DNA of 64,000 nt. Origin: Clytia hemisphaerica. Its lineage: Eukaryota > Cnidaria > Hydrozoa > Leptothecata > Clytiidae. Below, one piece after another: positions 33,801 to 40,667 of the stretch; positions within the stretch are counted from its first letter, which is position 1; each line of letters opens with the position of its first letter. The DNA is taken from the NCBI GenBank assembly GCA_902728285.1, contig CACVBU010000784.1, forward strand, positions 940,463 through 1,004,462. Direction: 5' to 3'. Position numbers and translations under genes: made by a program. The notes under the pieces are model-generated. The model was given only the letters and a program-made list of their open reading frames with translations, made no database searches and was not told where the DNA came from.

Positions 33801-36800
33801 CAATCGCACTTTTTGGCTTCAATCGCACTTTTTGGCTTCAATCCTTTTTGCTTGGAAAAAAATTACGTCATAAAAAATGTAGCGCGCGCTTGAAAGAAAA
33901 GTGCTATCCTTTTGAATATTTTAACTTTTTTCAACCGTTACGTCAGATCGCGCCAATGGAGTTGCTTCATTTTTCTTTTGACCAATAGCGTGGAAGCTTT
34001 GCTCGAAAAAGTGCGATTGAAGCGCGCGCAAGTGGAGACCGGCCTTAAGGGATGTTCAAAGCGTAGCAAATAAAGTACACACATTTATGACAGACTTCAA
34101 CATTCAAAGATTTTTCAAAAAAAAATATATCCTCTTACTTTTCATGTTGAGACCTGGTGCAGTGGGTTGTAATTTTCCGACCAGAAATTCTACAGTTTCG
34201 TTCCCATCGATATATTTTTCCCATACAATGTCATCGTACGGTTGCGTGTAAGTGTATTGCCAATCAAAGAAGATAGAATCACCCAGAGCACCGCATAACG
34301 GAGTGTCCGGTACATTTGTGAGCATTCCGTTTACTGTGAAGAATAGGTTACCGTATAAATTCGAATAAACGCCCCGGGAGTTTATTACTTTTTTTTTCGA
34401 TTTCACGTTTAAAAGAAGGGGGCGTTTAGTCGAAAGTAGTAATATACAGTATAATGAGTATACAATTGACTCGAATGACAGAGAGAGTATTTTATATCAC
34501 TTTCCAGCTTAGGGGACCAATACTTCAGTTCGAATTATAGAGAGATTCGAATAGTAGAGATTCGAATTAGAGAGAGTTGACGGTACTTTTTTTTATTCAA
34601 GCCATTTTATCGTTTGCACCATTCCGTAATTTGAAGTCAATCTTTGACAGATCAGCTTGGAAAGACTTGCAGAATTATCCATAAGCCACTTCATAAACGT
34701 AATGAATCATGGGTAATCAGGACTGAGATTGTGTCTCCATAACGACTTCCCGTTGGTTAGATACAAAAACATCGAAACTTTTGGACCAACAGAAAGTCCT
34801 TAATAGAGCACAGTTGGTCCAAAAGTTTGGATGTTTTTGCGTCTAGCCAACGGGAAGTTGTTTTATGAACACCATCAGTCAACTTTTTTTAATCATTTTT
34901 TCTGAAAGAGCCTTGGAAGTTGTTTTATGAACACCATCAGTCAACTTTTTTTAATCATTTTTTCTGAAAGAGCCTTATAAGGAGCATCTCACAAAATCAC
35001 CGAACTAAGAAAGCAGAAGAGAACTTACAGACAAGAACACGAATCGTTTTACTGATGGAAGTGAAACCCGAAACACTCGCTTCACATCGATACTCTTTAC
35101 TGTTCTCTGTTTCTTCGATTGGATCGATTCGAATCGCACTGGTAGTCGTGTAATAAAACGTGTTATCTATCACAGATTCGTTGAATTTGATTACGTTGGA
35201 AGTAATCTCGACGTTGTCCTTAAACCAACGGACGGGTCCGGCGGTACTTGACACGAGCTGTGGATACGACGTAATGTTACAGTACAGGAGAACGGAGTCG
35301 TTGACGTACGTACTGAATATTTCCACACCGCCAAGTTCGTACGTATCACGATCGAGCGCCACCAACGAAATGTCCGGTTGGTCTGAATGCAAATAAAGAA
35401 ATTAGAATGATAGGATAAAAGAGATCGAGAAAGTGAATTTCAACTTCTAGCATAGCTTTTTGTTTTTTCCTTGGTTACTTTAAAGAGAAATTCCCAAAAA
35501 CTTGCTTTCATTCTCCGTTTGGTGCTAGAAAGTTTTAACGAATTAACCATAGCTTGATCCTTGAAAAGGGCGTTCTGCTGACTCCCAGTCCCTTACTTTT
35601 TTTAACGAAAAGACCATTATTTGACACCAGAAGATGGATATGAATCGAGATGACAAGGTACTTGCCAGTAACAACAAATTTGAAATACGAACTTATATAT
35701 ATTAACACTCATTTTAACGGGGGAAAAATAAGTCGACCTACAAGTAAGGAAGACATTTGTGGTCTCATTATCTGCGTAACCAATACCATTCGTTGCATAG
35801 CAACCGATGACACCAGAATGTGATCTGTGCCACCAAATCTCGATTTCACTAGTCACTACCCATAATCCTGTTACGTTACTTGCTGATACCTATGTGAGAA
35901 AATTATAAGTTGTTTTATTCTTCGTTTTCAAACATCAGCCTGATTTGTTTACATAAATAGCAAACTACAGCCTAAAATTTTCCATTTCTATCGAACAAGT
36001 CTATCGGTTCATCTAAATTAGATGTCTAGCAAATAAATCTAGCGATCATGCTGAACTTGCATTTGATTGGAATATAATTAATTAAAAGCAATGGAGCAGG
36101 TTTTTGAATATGTTATTTTATGAACCAACCAACCAATTGACAGTCATACCTCAGTGACATTGGTTGTCATAGCAACACCATCATTCTGCCACGTGACTGT
36201 GGGTTTAGGAAAACCCTCTACTGTACAAGTGTACGTGACCGATTGTCCTTCTGTTGGTGTGACAGATGGTTGTACAAGAGTCGTTGCCGTAACATTGGGC
36301 GCGCCTTGAAAAATAAAAATTAGAACCTGTTAGATCAAGGATCATAACAAAATTCAAGGTTTTATTTAAACGTAAAAAAATATGATATAAGTTGGAAGAA
36401 CGGTTTATACCATTTTTGATAAAATCTGACTGGTTAAATATGAAACATGAAAGGCCTGAATAAATGATTTTAAGAGGTCTGGAACTTCTAGTAAATGAAG
36501 AGTAACACGGAGATGTGTCTTTTTTCTTTCTTAAGTGATTCTAAGTTTTTATACATAACAATCAAGAAGAAAACAACTATTTCATTTTTGTAGTCCTCTA
36601 ACTTTCATGTCTTTAGACAATCATCAGCCGAGTGACACTCTTTAGACTGTGCTGAGGAGCAAGCTGTGCTTCTCCGTTCACCACAAGCGATTATGCGAAG
36701 CTCAACACTTAGTGTTTACTCGCTTACCCGAGCTGCACCGACGAGTCCTAACAAGAACAAAACACGTGTCTGCGGATAGGTGGATTGATGTATAGACAAT

Positions 36801-39800
36801 ATCAAAAATACAAAAGTGGAAAATCAATGCATTCGACTTACAATTGACATAAACCCAAAAACTATCACTGACATTGCCAAGGTTGTTTTCACCATAACAT
36901 TGATAATGTCCATACATATCTTTGGTGACTGAAGTGAATATCATGTCGTTCTGAATGTACGTGATACTGGAGTTTGAACTGACGATGGTTTTAGTTTCGG
37001 TGAACACGCTGTTTTCACCGGAGATCTTAGTCCAATTTACATTGTTTGTCTGGGTGATAAAGAGAAAAGAAGATTGGAATTCACATGGGTTTTTGTTGTT
37101 TTTACTGAAAAGACATAAAGAGTTCGCACCTTATTAAGTAACCCAATTGATCCGTAACTTCAGTAAGCTGGAAGGCGAGATACAGGGGCGTGTATTTCAC
37201 TAGAAGACGAGATAGAGGGGCGTGTAATTCACTAGAAGGCGAGATACATGGGCGTGTATTTCACTAGAAAGCGAGATAGAGGGGCGTTTATTTCACTAGA
37301 AGACGAGATAGAGGGGCGTGTATTTCACTAGAAGGCGAGATAGAGGGGCGTGTATTTCACTAGAAGGCGAGATAGAGGGGCGTGTATTTCACTAGAAGGC
37401 GAGATAGAGGGGCGTGTATTTCACTAGAAGGTGAGATAGAGGGGCGTGTAATTCACTAGAAGGTGAGATAGAGGGGCATGTATTTCACTTACCTCCAACG
37501 GGCTAGCCTTGATTCCACACATTAAAGTTATAATGTCTCCTTCATCGTAAATCTTAATGGAATTATCGAACGACCAAAACGTCGGGACAACTGAAGAGAA
37601 AGTAGAGAAAATTCAATAAGACAAAAAATATGATTATTATAACAATTGGGAATGGAATGAACCTGCAACTATTTCAAAATTTGGGGATGAGATGGAGTTT
37701 TTATAAAATACTTCGCTTATTGGTCATTTGAAGTAATAGAGATAACACGTTCTTTCAGTAACAAATTTGTTTTATTAAAGGTTAACGACCAACAAAATCA
37801 AATTAAAGCTTGTAAAAACTCCAACTTGTCCCAAATTTTCAGCTCTTGGTATTGTTCAGTCTTTCATTTAGATTTTAATGAAGAGAAGCAAAAGTTCAAA
37901 TGTCTTAAAATTACTATCATATCTTTATCAAATTTTACTCTTACTTGAGATATTAAGCATTAAATCCAAATCATCTTGTCCGTGTTTGTTTATGACTCGA
38001 CATGTATAAATCCCGTCATCGTACAAACCTACGGGACCGATCGAAAACGAAACTTCTCCGTCAGTTGCATTATGGGTAGCAAGGATGACACCGTTGCGGA
38101 CCAGTTGGTACGAAGGTGACGGATTAGCGTAAGCTTGACAATAAAGCGTTGTTGTTGCACCAAGATTGATGCTTGGTGAGGAGAAATTTCCTTCAGTAGC
38201 GGTCACTGCACCGGGAGGATCTGAGAAGGAAAGTATTTAAATGTAATTATTAGCTAGAGAATATTGATAAAATTCCACTCTTAAAAAAATCTTTTCAATG
38301 AGAACGAAACCAAAACCTAATTCGAAAGCTGCTATTAAAGTTACAGGTTTCTATTTTACTCTGCAGATTGTTATGAGACAAAATTCAAGAAATAATGTGC
38401 TGCGAGATCAATTTTCTAAAACCGCGCTTCAAGGGAAAGAGAATGAACATGATGCCAAATGTCATCAAGAAGATGATCCTAAAGACGCAGGTACAGGTAG
38501 ATTTTGTTAATTTTGACTTTCCATATTTGAGTTAGTGATTGATAGTCTTTTACCAGCTGTAACACGTTTTTACCTAGTGTTCTTTTTGTTCTTATAAGGG
38601 TACGACTTTATAATTGTTTTATAAACGTATCATACTTACATTCCACGACAACATTGGTAGTCTGGTTGTTCCAATTGACTTGAGTTGTCTCGTAATAAGA
38701 AGCACATTGGACGTCTCCAGTATTATTCAAGCCTATTGTCATCAGATCTAGCCTGGATGACACTAAAGTGGCTCCACAGCCTGATTGAACTGTAGATGTT
38801 TCTGTAAGAGAATTCAAAAGTTGTATAAAAACATGACCGGAGAAACACCAACTTTAGTATTAAATTTTCCTTTAGGGATTGAATTCTACATAGGTCGCAT
38901 TACGTATTCGAGGAACTATAACTGATATATGTATATACTCCAGCTAAGAAAAACAGTAAAATTCACCTGTAATGTCATAAGTATATCCATCAGATTGTAT
39001 GAGTGTACCATTGTGGTACCATAAAATGGAAGGTGCTGGCAGGGCGGTCACATTACACCATAAGGAGGCGGATCCACCGCCCAGTAAAGTGTATGTTGTG
39101 GCTGCTTCAAAATTCACGACAGCCGAAACTGGAATTGAGAGAGAGAAAACAACATTTTTAAGGTTCGTGTTTATTACAAGCTTGATTGGCGATAATAAAC
39201 AACAATTTGGATAAAATTATATTAATACGTCTCTAACGTATGCATGCACCGGTGAAAGACTAAAAATCTATAAAACATCCAGAAAGACCCAAGCTTCGAT
39301 GGATTAACTGGCGGATTTTTTTCAAAGCTACAAGTGACGATGTTTAATGAATGTTCATTGAAATAGTTTAACTTCTTAGTAAAAGTAATTTTCAAACTAA
39401 TATATAACGCTTTAAATCAATGTTAAGAAAGATACCCGTCTAACGCAATATGAAATGAAAAAACGAGTCTTTACACAGTCTTTACGTTGAATTTCTATTG
39501 TTTTCATATAAAAAATTGAAAATTCAAAGTCGAATATCTCAGCTTTGGAAAATAGTTGGGTCAAAAACTTTGGAGGAGTTTCTTAGGACCATAAAAGGTA
39601 TCTCTAAGCCAAATATCAAAGATCATCTGATAATCCCTATAAGAAAGACGCCCGTCAAACGCAAAGGCGATATTCACCCCGGATATTTACCTTGGTTTTT
39701 GATTTCAGTTTGACCAGTGGCGTGATCGATATTGTCATAAACAACATCGATCTTGATAATGGCTTCATCGGAAGGTGCAAAGGAGGCAATCTTCAGACCA

Positions 39801-40667
39801 GCATTTGGAGAAAACGATACCCTGTGGAAACATAAAGAAAATGAATAAATAAATTGTATAGTCTTTATTTGGAAATTTATCGTGGCTTGGATCAAGAGTT
39901 TTGTTTGGTTATGTTTCGAGAGGCTCTTCTCCCGAAATGAGAACGTAAACTTTTACTGATTCGATAGGAATATCTAATTCGAATAAAGATTCGAAATACA
40001 GATAGTATTCTAAGATGTGTTTCTCCCCGATTATAGAAAGATTCCTGGTACAAGATTACTGATAACAAACTAGTTCTAACTTTTGGAGACTTCTTTCCTT
40101 GATCATTCTAGAAACTAATTCAAATATAGTAAGGAAATGGTAAGGACAAATTGTAGTTTATGCAAACTAATGCCATCCCATGACAATTGAAGTGTTATCA
40201 TATAACACCAATATTACTATACAATATTATTATAAACGACTCCAGTCTATGGTAAATAAATCTCATGATTTTGTAGGTTAATAACACGAGTTGATAACTA
40301 GGCGATTGAGAGCAATCAGGGTTCTCTGGCGCAATCTGTGTTTATTGGCGGTCTGGCAAAGTTCTTAAAAAAGCGAATGCTTGAAAGGAAAACATATGTA
40401 AAAAAACTAAATCAAGCACTGAAGTAAATCACCTTGTTTCCTTCGCAGGTGTAAACTGTGATCCTTCATTGAGTAGGAAAGTATTGTTTCCATAATTTGC
40501 AATCTCATCCACTAGATTGCCATTGGCATCCGCTTCATACCATTTGATGCTACTCAAAGCATTGTGGGAAGCATCATATTGCCATTGGATAGTAGCCTCT
40601 GATCCACACTCGAAATATGAAACGGCTGCAGGCTCGCTTACAAAATCGATTTCAGTACCATAGACAG
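9699..40667 (-). CDS. Giant 24-Ig-domain single-pass membrane protein, 33 exons (5' exon missing)
   Basis: I could join 33 exons by GT-AG sites in one continuous frame, about 7,550 coding bases or ~2,515 residues. They encode 24 Ig-like domains, one transmembrane helix and a ~19-residue cytoplasmic tail. Every domain boundary is a phase-1 intron, and each domain is a multiple of three bases; eight domains (D1, D2, D4, D5, D7, D11, D18, D23) are split once by an internal intron. This is the classic layout of exon-shuffled extracellular Ig proteins. Role is inferred: cell-surface adhesion or recognition. The tail has no ITIM or ITAM motif. D1 and D7 are Cys-less V-like domains; D15, D17 and D19 are non-canonical. 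No signal-peptide exon was found between 40668 and the caspase. Because V-like domains usually sit at the N-terminus, D7-D24 could be a second gene, but no signal peptide or stop was seen between D6 and D7. I assign no gene name. Confidence 0.8.
10637..10879 (-). CDS. Ig domain D24 (membrane-proximal)
   Basis: Single exon, 243 bp. Canonical I-set-like domain: B-strand Cys (TTCTCAASG), C-strand Trp (EFYWTKYG) and F-strand Cys (GVYLCHASNAG). It ends in phase 1 and joins the transmembrane exon in frame. Confidence 0.88.
11414..12141 (-). CDS. Ig domain D23 (two exons)
   Basis: Exons 11978-12141 and 11414-11501, phase 0 between them. The first half has EGDSVILNCSALANP and TWVSPDG, the second DSGLYNCSATNSEG, so the canonical Cys pair and Trp are present. 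Confidence 0.87.
11715..11885. mobile_element. Degenerate MITE of the ACTCGAA family
   Basis: Starts AGTAAAGTCTCTTTAACTCG and ends near TTCAAGTTACAGAGTTTACA; inverted ends are recognisable but diverged. In an intron of the Ig gene. Confidence 0.45.
12190..12631. repeat. 29-bp minisatellite, ~15 copies
   Basis: Unit CGGTCTTCATAACTCGAACC followed by TCTAATACT, repeated about 15 times with a few variants (one copy has an extra TCGAAC). The unit resembles the terminal motif of the ACTCGAA MITEs, so the array probably arose by amplification of a MITE end. It lies in the intron between D22 and D23. Confidence 0.93.
12852..13240. mobile_element. MITE with GCGCTTATTCGAGG terminal repeats
   Basis: Left end CGTAAATCCTCGAATAAGCG, right end CGCTTATTCGAGGATTTACG, exact inverted repeats with further inverted GGGCGCTTATTCGAGC sub-repeats inside. 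About 389 bp, AT-rich centre. Fragments of the family occur near 10505, 24290 and 34350. Confidence 0.85.
13474..13645. mobile_element. MITE of the TACAGTTGAC/ATTCGAA family
   Basis: Left end TACAGTTGACCCTCTCTTAT, right end TTAGAGAGAGTTGACTGTA; inverted terminal repeats of about 20 bp with internal GAATTAGAG repeats. The best-preserved copy of this family here. Confidence 0.75.
13686..13991 (-). CDS. Ig domain D22
   Basis: Single exon, 306 bp. Canonical features: ETFVCRFESDPEA, TWQKDG and ATYTCLAQNVAG. Donor T|GTAAG and acceptor TAG are both clear. Confidence 0.9.
14078..14250. mobile_element. MITE of the ACTCGAA family
   Basis: Left end ACAGTGGGATCTCTATAACA, right end near GAACTATGGAGACTGTACTG. 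The inverted ends and the internal CGAGTTA motifs match the copy at 23421-23566. Confidence 0.6.
14460..15028. mobile_element. Inverted-repeat element with CCTATTC..CCTAGG ends
   Basis: Left end TTAAACCCTATTCAACCTAG, right end CTAGGCCGAATAGGGTTAA, about 20-bp imperfect inverted repeats; each is followed inward by a G/C run (14506-14516 and ~15002-15010). About 569 bp with no credible coding sequence. Confidence 0.65.
15441..15482. repeat. Partial CAGCTGG hairpin repeat
   Basis: One end of the palindromic family seen whole at 52215-52312: ACAACGTTGTGTACCAGCTGG, preceded by AACGTT motifs. Confidence 0.5.
15960..16304 (-). CDS. Ig domain D21
   Basis: Single exon, 345 bp, slightly long for an I-set domain. 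Canonical residues: PSLTCNIDSNP, QWFYSSDGG and EGMYYCRAQNDLG. The extra length lies between strands C and F. Confidence 0.9.
17084..17389 (-). CDS. Ig domain D20
   Basis: Single exon, 306 bp. Canonical: YLECVVHSNP, IEWYKDG and GNYTCKAANNRG. The donor is T|GTGAGT. Confidence 0.9.
17889..18188 (-). CDS. Ig domain D19, non-canonical (no disulfide)
   Basis: Single exon, 300 bp. The B-strand Cys position is Tyr or Val (FNIMYEVRG) and the F-strand reads GGVYNITASNEHGS, with Ile in place of the Cys. Compared with D15 and D17 it also has Ser at both positions of their shifted Cys pair, so no disulfide is predicted. Confidence 0.85.
18382..19075 (-). CDS. Ig domain D18 (two exons)
   Basis: Exons 18927-19075 and 18382-18538, phase 0 between them. 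Canonical: DDGTLSCIAHAEP, IQWFYGS and VGLYSCKAVNLIG. Confidence 0.87.
19580..19894 (-). CDS. Ig domain D17, non-canonical with shifted Cys pair
   Basis: Single exon, 315 bp. The B strand (LTLVVESSP) has no Cys, the C-strand Trp is replaced (LTYYKDG), and the F-G turn reads SGQYNVTACNLLGC. The two Cys flank the turn Asn-Gly instead of bridging the sheets. Confidence 0.87.
20425..20736 (-). CDS. Ig domain D16
   Basis: Single exon, 312 bp. Canonical: LEIECTFLGNP, ITWKHNG and NEYECSTSNSKG. The exon ends GTC TGC C|GTAAG, a variant of the usual terminal phase-1 T. Confidence 0.9.
21071..21370 (-). CDS. Ig domain D15, non-canonical with shifted Cys pair
   Basis: Single exon, 300 bp. EGDPLSLQVPSF has no B-strand Cys, the C strand reads NFYYYFND without Trp, and the F-G turn is SGVYKIQSCNLVGC, the same pattern as D17. 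Confidence 0.87.
21845..22147 (-). CDS. Ig domain D14
   Basis: Single exon, 303 bp. Canonical: VSLSCRVKSYP, TVTWSVA and GNYQCFADSG. Confidence 0.9.
22439..22762 (-). CDS. Ig domain D13
   Basis: Single exon, 324 bp. Canonical: INCTATGNPQPDIDWYFNG and GEWTCEAKNTLAG. A palindromic element (22859-22989) lies in the intron upstream. Confidence 0.9.
22859..22989. mobile_element. Inverted-repeat element with ACCTTATCGGGG ends
   Basis: TACCTTATCGGGGAAAA at the left is mirrored by TTTTCCCCGATAAGGTGT at the right, with internal CGTCGGGGAAAA copies. It lies in the intron between D12 and D13. Confidence 0.7.
23066..23368 (-). CDS. Ig domain D12
   Basis: Single exon, 303 bp. Canonical: LRLSCVATSNELPTFTWYKD and GVYTCLASNSLGN. 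It lies just downstream of the largest intron (23369-28582), which is filled with repeats. Confidence 0.9.
23421..23566. mobile_element. Intact MITE of the ACTCGAA family
   Basis: Inverted ends GGAGTCTCTACAACTCGAA and TTCGAGTTATGGAGACTCC, 146 bp. Used as the reference copy for the family. Confidence 0.75.
23752..23931. mobile_element. Palindromic element with AATAGACCTTATCGG ends
   Basis: Left arm AATAGACCTTATCGGAGTTT is matched by AAACTCCGATAAGGTCTATT on the right. The arms are ~80 bp with a few mismatches; the centre has a CTCGAG-containing mini-palindrome. Confidence 0.78.
24992..25179. mobile_element. Long palindrome, ~80-bp arms
   Basis: The arm starting GAAATAAAGAACTAACTTAC is repeated inverted, ending GTAAGTTAGTTCTTTATTTC, with one single-base difference in length and a ~25-bp AT-rich loop. 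In the large D11-D12 intron. Confidence 0.85.
25392..26210. mobile_element. 819-bp foldback element with ~150-bp arms
   Basis: Left end TAGGCTACGTCATATTTTCC, right end GATATGACGTAGCCTA. The arms share long inverted stretches such as AAACATCTTTTGTGAAAGTT. The right arm has ~65 bp of extra sequence. The centre holds G-run repeats (AATAAACGGGGGGGTTCGAA and relatives). Confidence 0.78.
26288..26545. repeat. GCGTGATG minisatellite
   Basis: Repeats of GCGTGATGGCGTGATTGGGA with T-rich spacers, ~30-bp unit at the left end, decaying to the right. Confidence 0.85.
26628..26762. repeat. AAGTGGGAACTCT minisatellite
   Basis: About ten short units of 12-13 bp (AAGTGGGAACTCT / AAGTGGGAACCT) in tandem. Confidence 0.88.
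26805..26932. repeat. 22-bp minisatellite (CAGCTACATCTTAATGAGCAAC)
   Basis: About six near-identical 22-bp units (AGCTACATCTTAATGAGCAA core). The third distinct minisatellite within 650 bp. Confidence 0.9.
27000..27326. mobile_element. hAT-like MITE with 8-bp target duplication
   Basis: A 327-bp element with inverted ends opening CCCGGGGGGG and including GACGGTATGTGCGGCG / CGCCGCATACCCGTC, flanked by identical 8-bp ACTTTTTA copies at 26992-26999 and 27327-27334. Inside are several CACCCTTACAGTGCATTT repeats. 8-bp duplications are typical of the hAT superfamily. Confidence 0.82.
28583..29831 (-). CDS. Ig domain D11 (two exons)
   Basis: Exons 29711-29831 and 28583-28773. The intron splits the C-strand Trp codon (TG|G) in IQW|YLNS. 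Canonical: VRKCTAVGYPG and LGTLMCLASNSIG. Confidence 0.87.
30566..30803. mobile_element. MITE with CCATAGAT..GGGCTAGATG ends
   Basis: Left end CCATAGATTTATAAACCCCG with GGGCTAGATG, right end CATCTAGCCCTTTGGGCTTT to ATCTATGG; ~28-bp imperfect inverted repeats, 238 bp in total. Flanks TTTGAG and TTTGAA may be a worn target duplication. Confidence 0.7.
30844..31143 (-). CDS. Ig domain D10
   Basis: Single exon, 300 bp. Canonical: SSLTCTFYGNPAPEITWTKL and GTYECSADNIYD. An extra Cys (DKCVG) lies between strands. Confidence 0.9.
31572..31832 (-). CDS. Ig domain D9
   Basis: Single exon, 261 bp, short. Has both Cys (TTLLQCDTDAS; GNYTCHPYNVMG), but the C-strand Trp is replaced (YYLIYKDG). Confidence 0.88.
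32501..32818 (-). CDS. Ig domain D8
   Basis: Single exon, 318 bp. Canonical: ITLTCTVTGKPAPDLFWYFE and GNYSCGAKNKLT. Confidence 0.9.
33151..34333 (-). CDS. V-like domain D7 (two exons), Cys-less core
   Basis: Exons 34139-34333 and 33151-33300. The B strand reads GDSIFFDWQY, with Trp where a V-set domain has Cys, and the F strand reads LSDEGYYGVKI, with Val instead of Cys; the C-strand Trp remains (DIVWEKY). A single Cys sits upstream (PLCG). It aligns with D1 along both halves, with an intron in a similar place. Confidence 0.85.
33373..33442. repeat. CAGCTGG hairpin repeat, diverged copy
   Basis: CCCAGCTGGTACAAAACGTT at the left, AACGTTGTATGTCAGCTGGG at the right; ~70 bp. Same family as 52215-52312. 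Confidence 0.65.
33774..34047. mobile_element. MITE with AAGGCCGGTCTCCACTTG ends
   Basis: AAGGCCGGTCTCCACTTGTG at the left and GCAAGTGGAGACCGGCCTT at the right, both followed inward by GCGCGCTTCAATCGCACTTT or its inverse. About 274 bp, no coding potential. Confidence 0.82.
34462..34587. mobile_element. Short MITE of the GTTGAC/ATTCGAA family
   Basis: Starts CAATTGACTCGAATGACAGA, ends TTAGAGAGAGTTGACGGTA. Confidence 0.5.
34741..34978. repeat. Hairpin plus 62-63-bp tandem duplication
   Basis: ACTTCCCGTTGGTTAGATAC near 34745 pairs with GTCTAGCCAACGGGAAGT near 34840-34860. The hairpin is followed by two near-identical copies of GAAGTTGTTTTATGAACACC through GAAAGAGCCTT at ~34852-34915 and 34916-34978. 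Confidence 0.75.
35029..35382 (-). CDS. Ig domain D6
   Basis: Single exon, 354 bp, the longest. Canonical: VLLYCNITSYP, VRWFKDN and KEYRCEASVSG. Its terminal phase-1 base joins the D7 exon in frame, which supports one gene across D6-D7. Confidence 0.88.
35742..36304 (-). CDS. Ig domain D5 (two exons)
   Basis: Exons 36150-36304 and 35742-35889, phase 0 between them. Canonical: VTYTCTVEGFPKPTVTWQND and GVIGCYATNGIG. The donor is GTAGG, weaker than its neighbours. Confidence 0.86.
36842..37590 (-). CDS. Ig domain D4 (two exons)
   Basis: Exons 37493-37590 and 36842-37049, phase 0 between them. Canonical: IITLMCGIKASP, VNWTKISG and GHYQCYGENNLG. The 5' splice site of the first exon opens directly into a 32-bp minisatellite. 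Confidence 0.87.
37169..37490. repeat. 32-bp minisatellite starting at a splice donor
   Basis: About ten copies of GGGGCGTGTATTTCACTAGA plus AGGCGAGATAGA. On the - strand each unit contains AGTGAAATAC, identical to positions +3 to +12 of the D4 donor, so the array begins inside the 5' splice site. Confidence 0.92.
37945..38220 (-). CDS. Ig domain D3
   Basis: Single exon, 276 bp. Both Cys present (TTTLYCQAYANP; GIYTCRVINKHG), but the C strand has no Trp (SYQLVRNG). Confidence 0.88.
38640..39128 (-). CDS. Ig domain D2 (two exons)
   Basis: Exons 38967-39128 and 38640-38801, 162 bp each, phase 1 between them. Canonical: ASLWCNVTALPAPSILWYHN and TGDVQCASYYET. Confidence 0.86.
39691..40667 (-). 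CDS. V-like domain D1 (two exons), Cys-less core; most N-terminal found
   Basis: Exons 40433-40667 and 39691-39821, joined through an AG|G Arg codon. The B strand reads GSEATIQWQYD with Trp for Cys, the C strand SSIKWYEAD, and the F strand SDEAIIKIDV with no Cys. It matches D7 (FECG/PLCG, WQY, GL-I, SDE). The exon begins in phase 1, so a signal-peptide exon must lie upstream. Confidence 0.82.

Noticed and set aside
33662-33988. 108-codon + strand frame
   Set aside because: It mostly covers the GGCCGGTCTCCACTTG MITE and reads through its terminal repeat.
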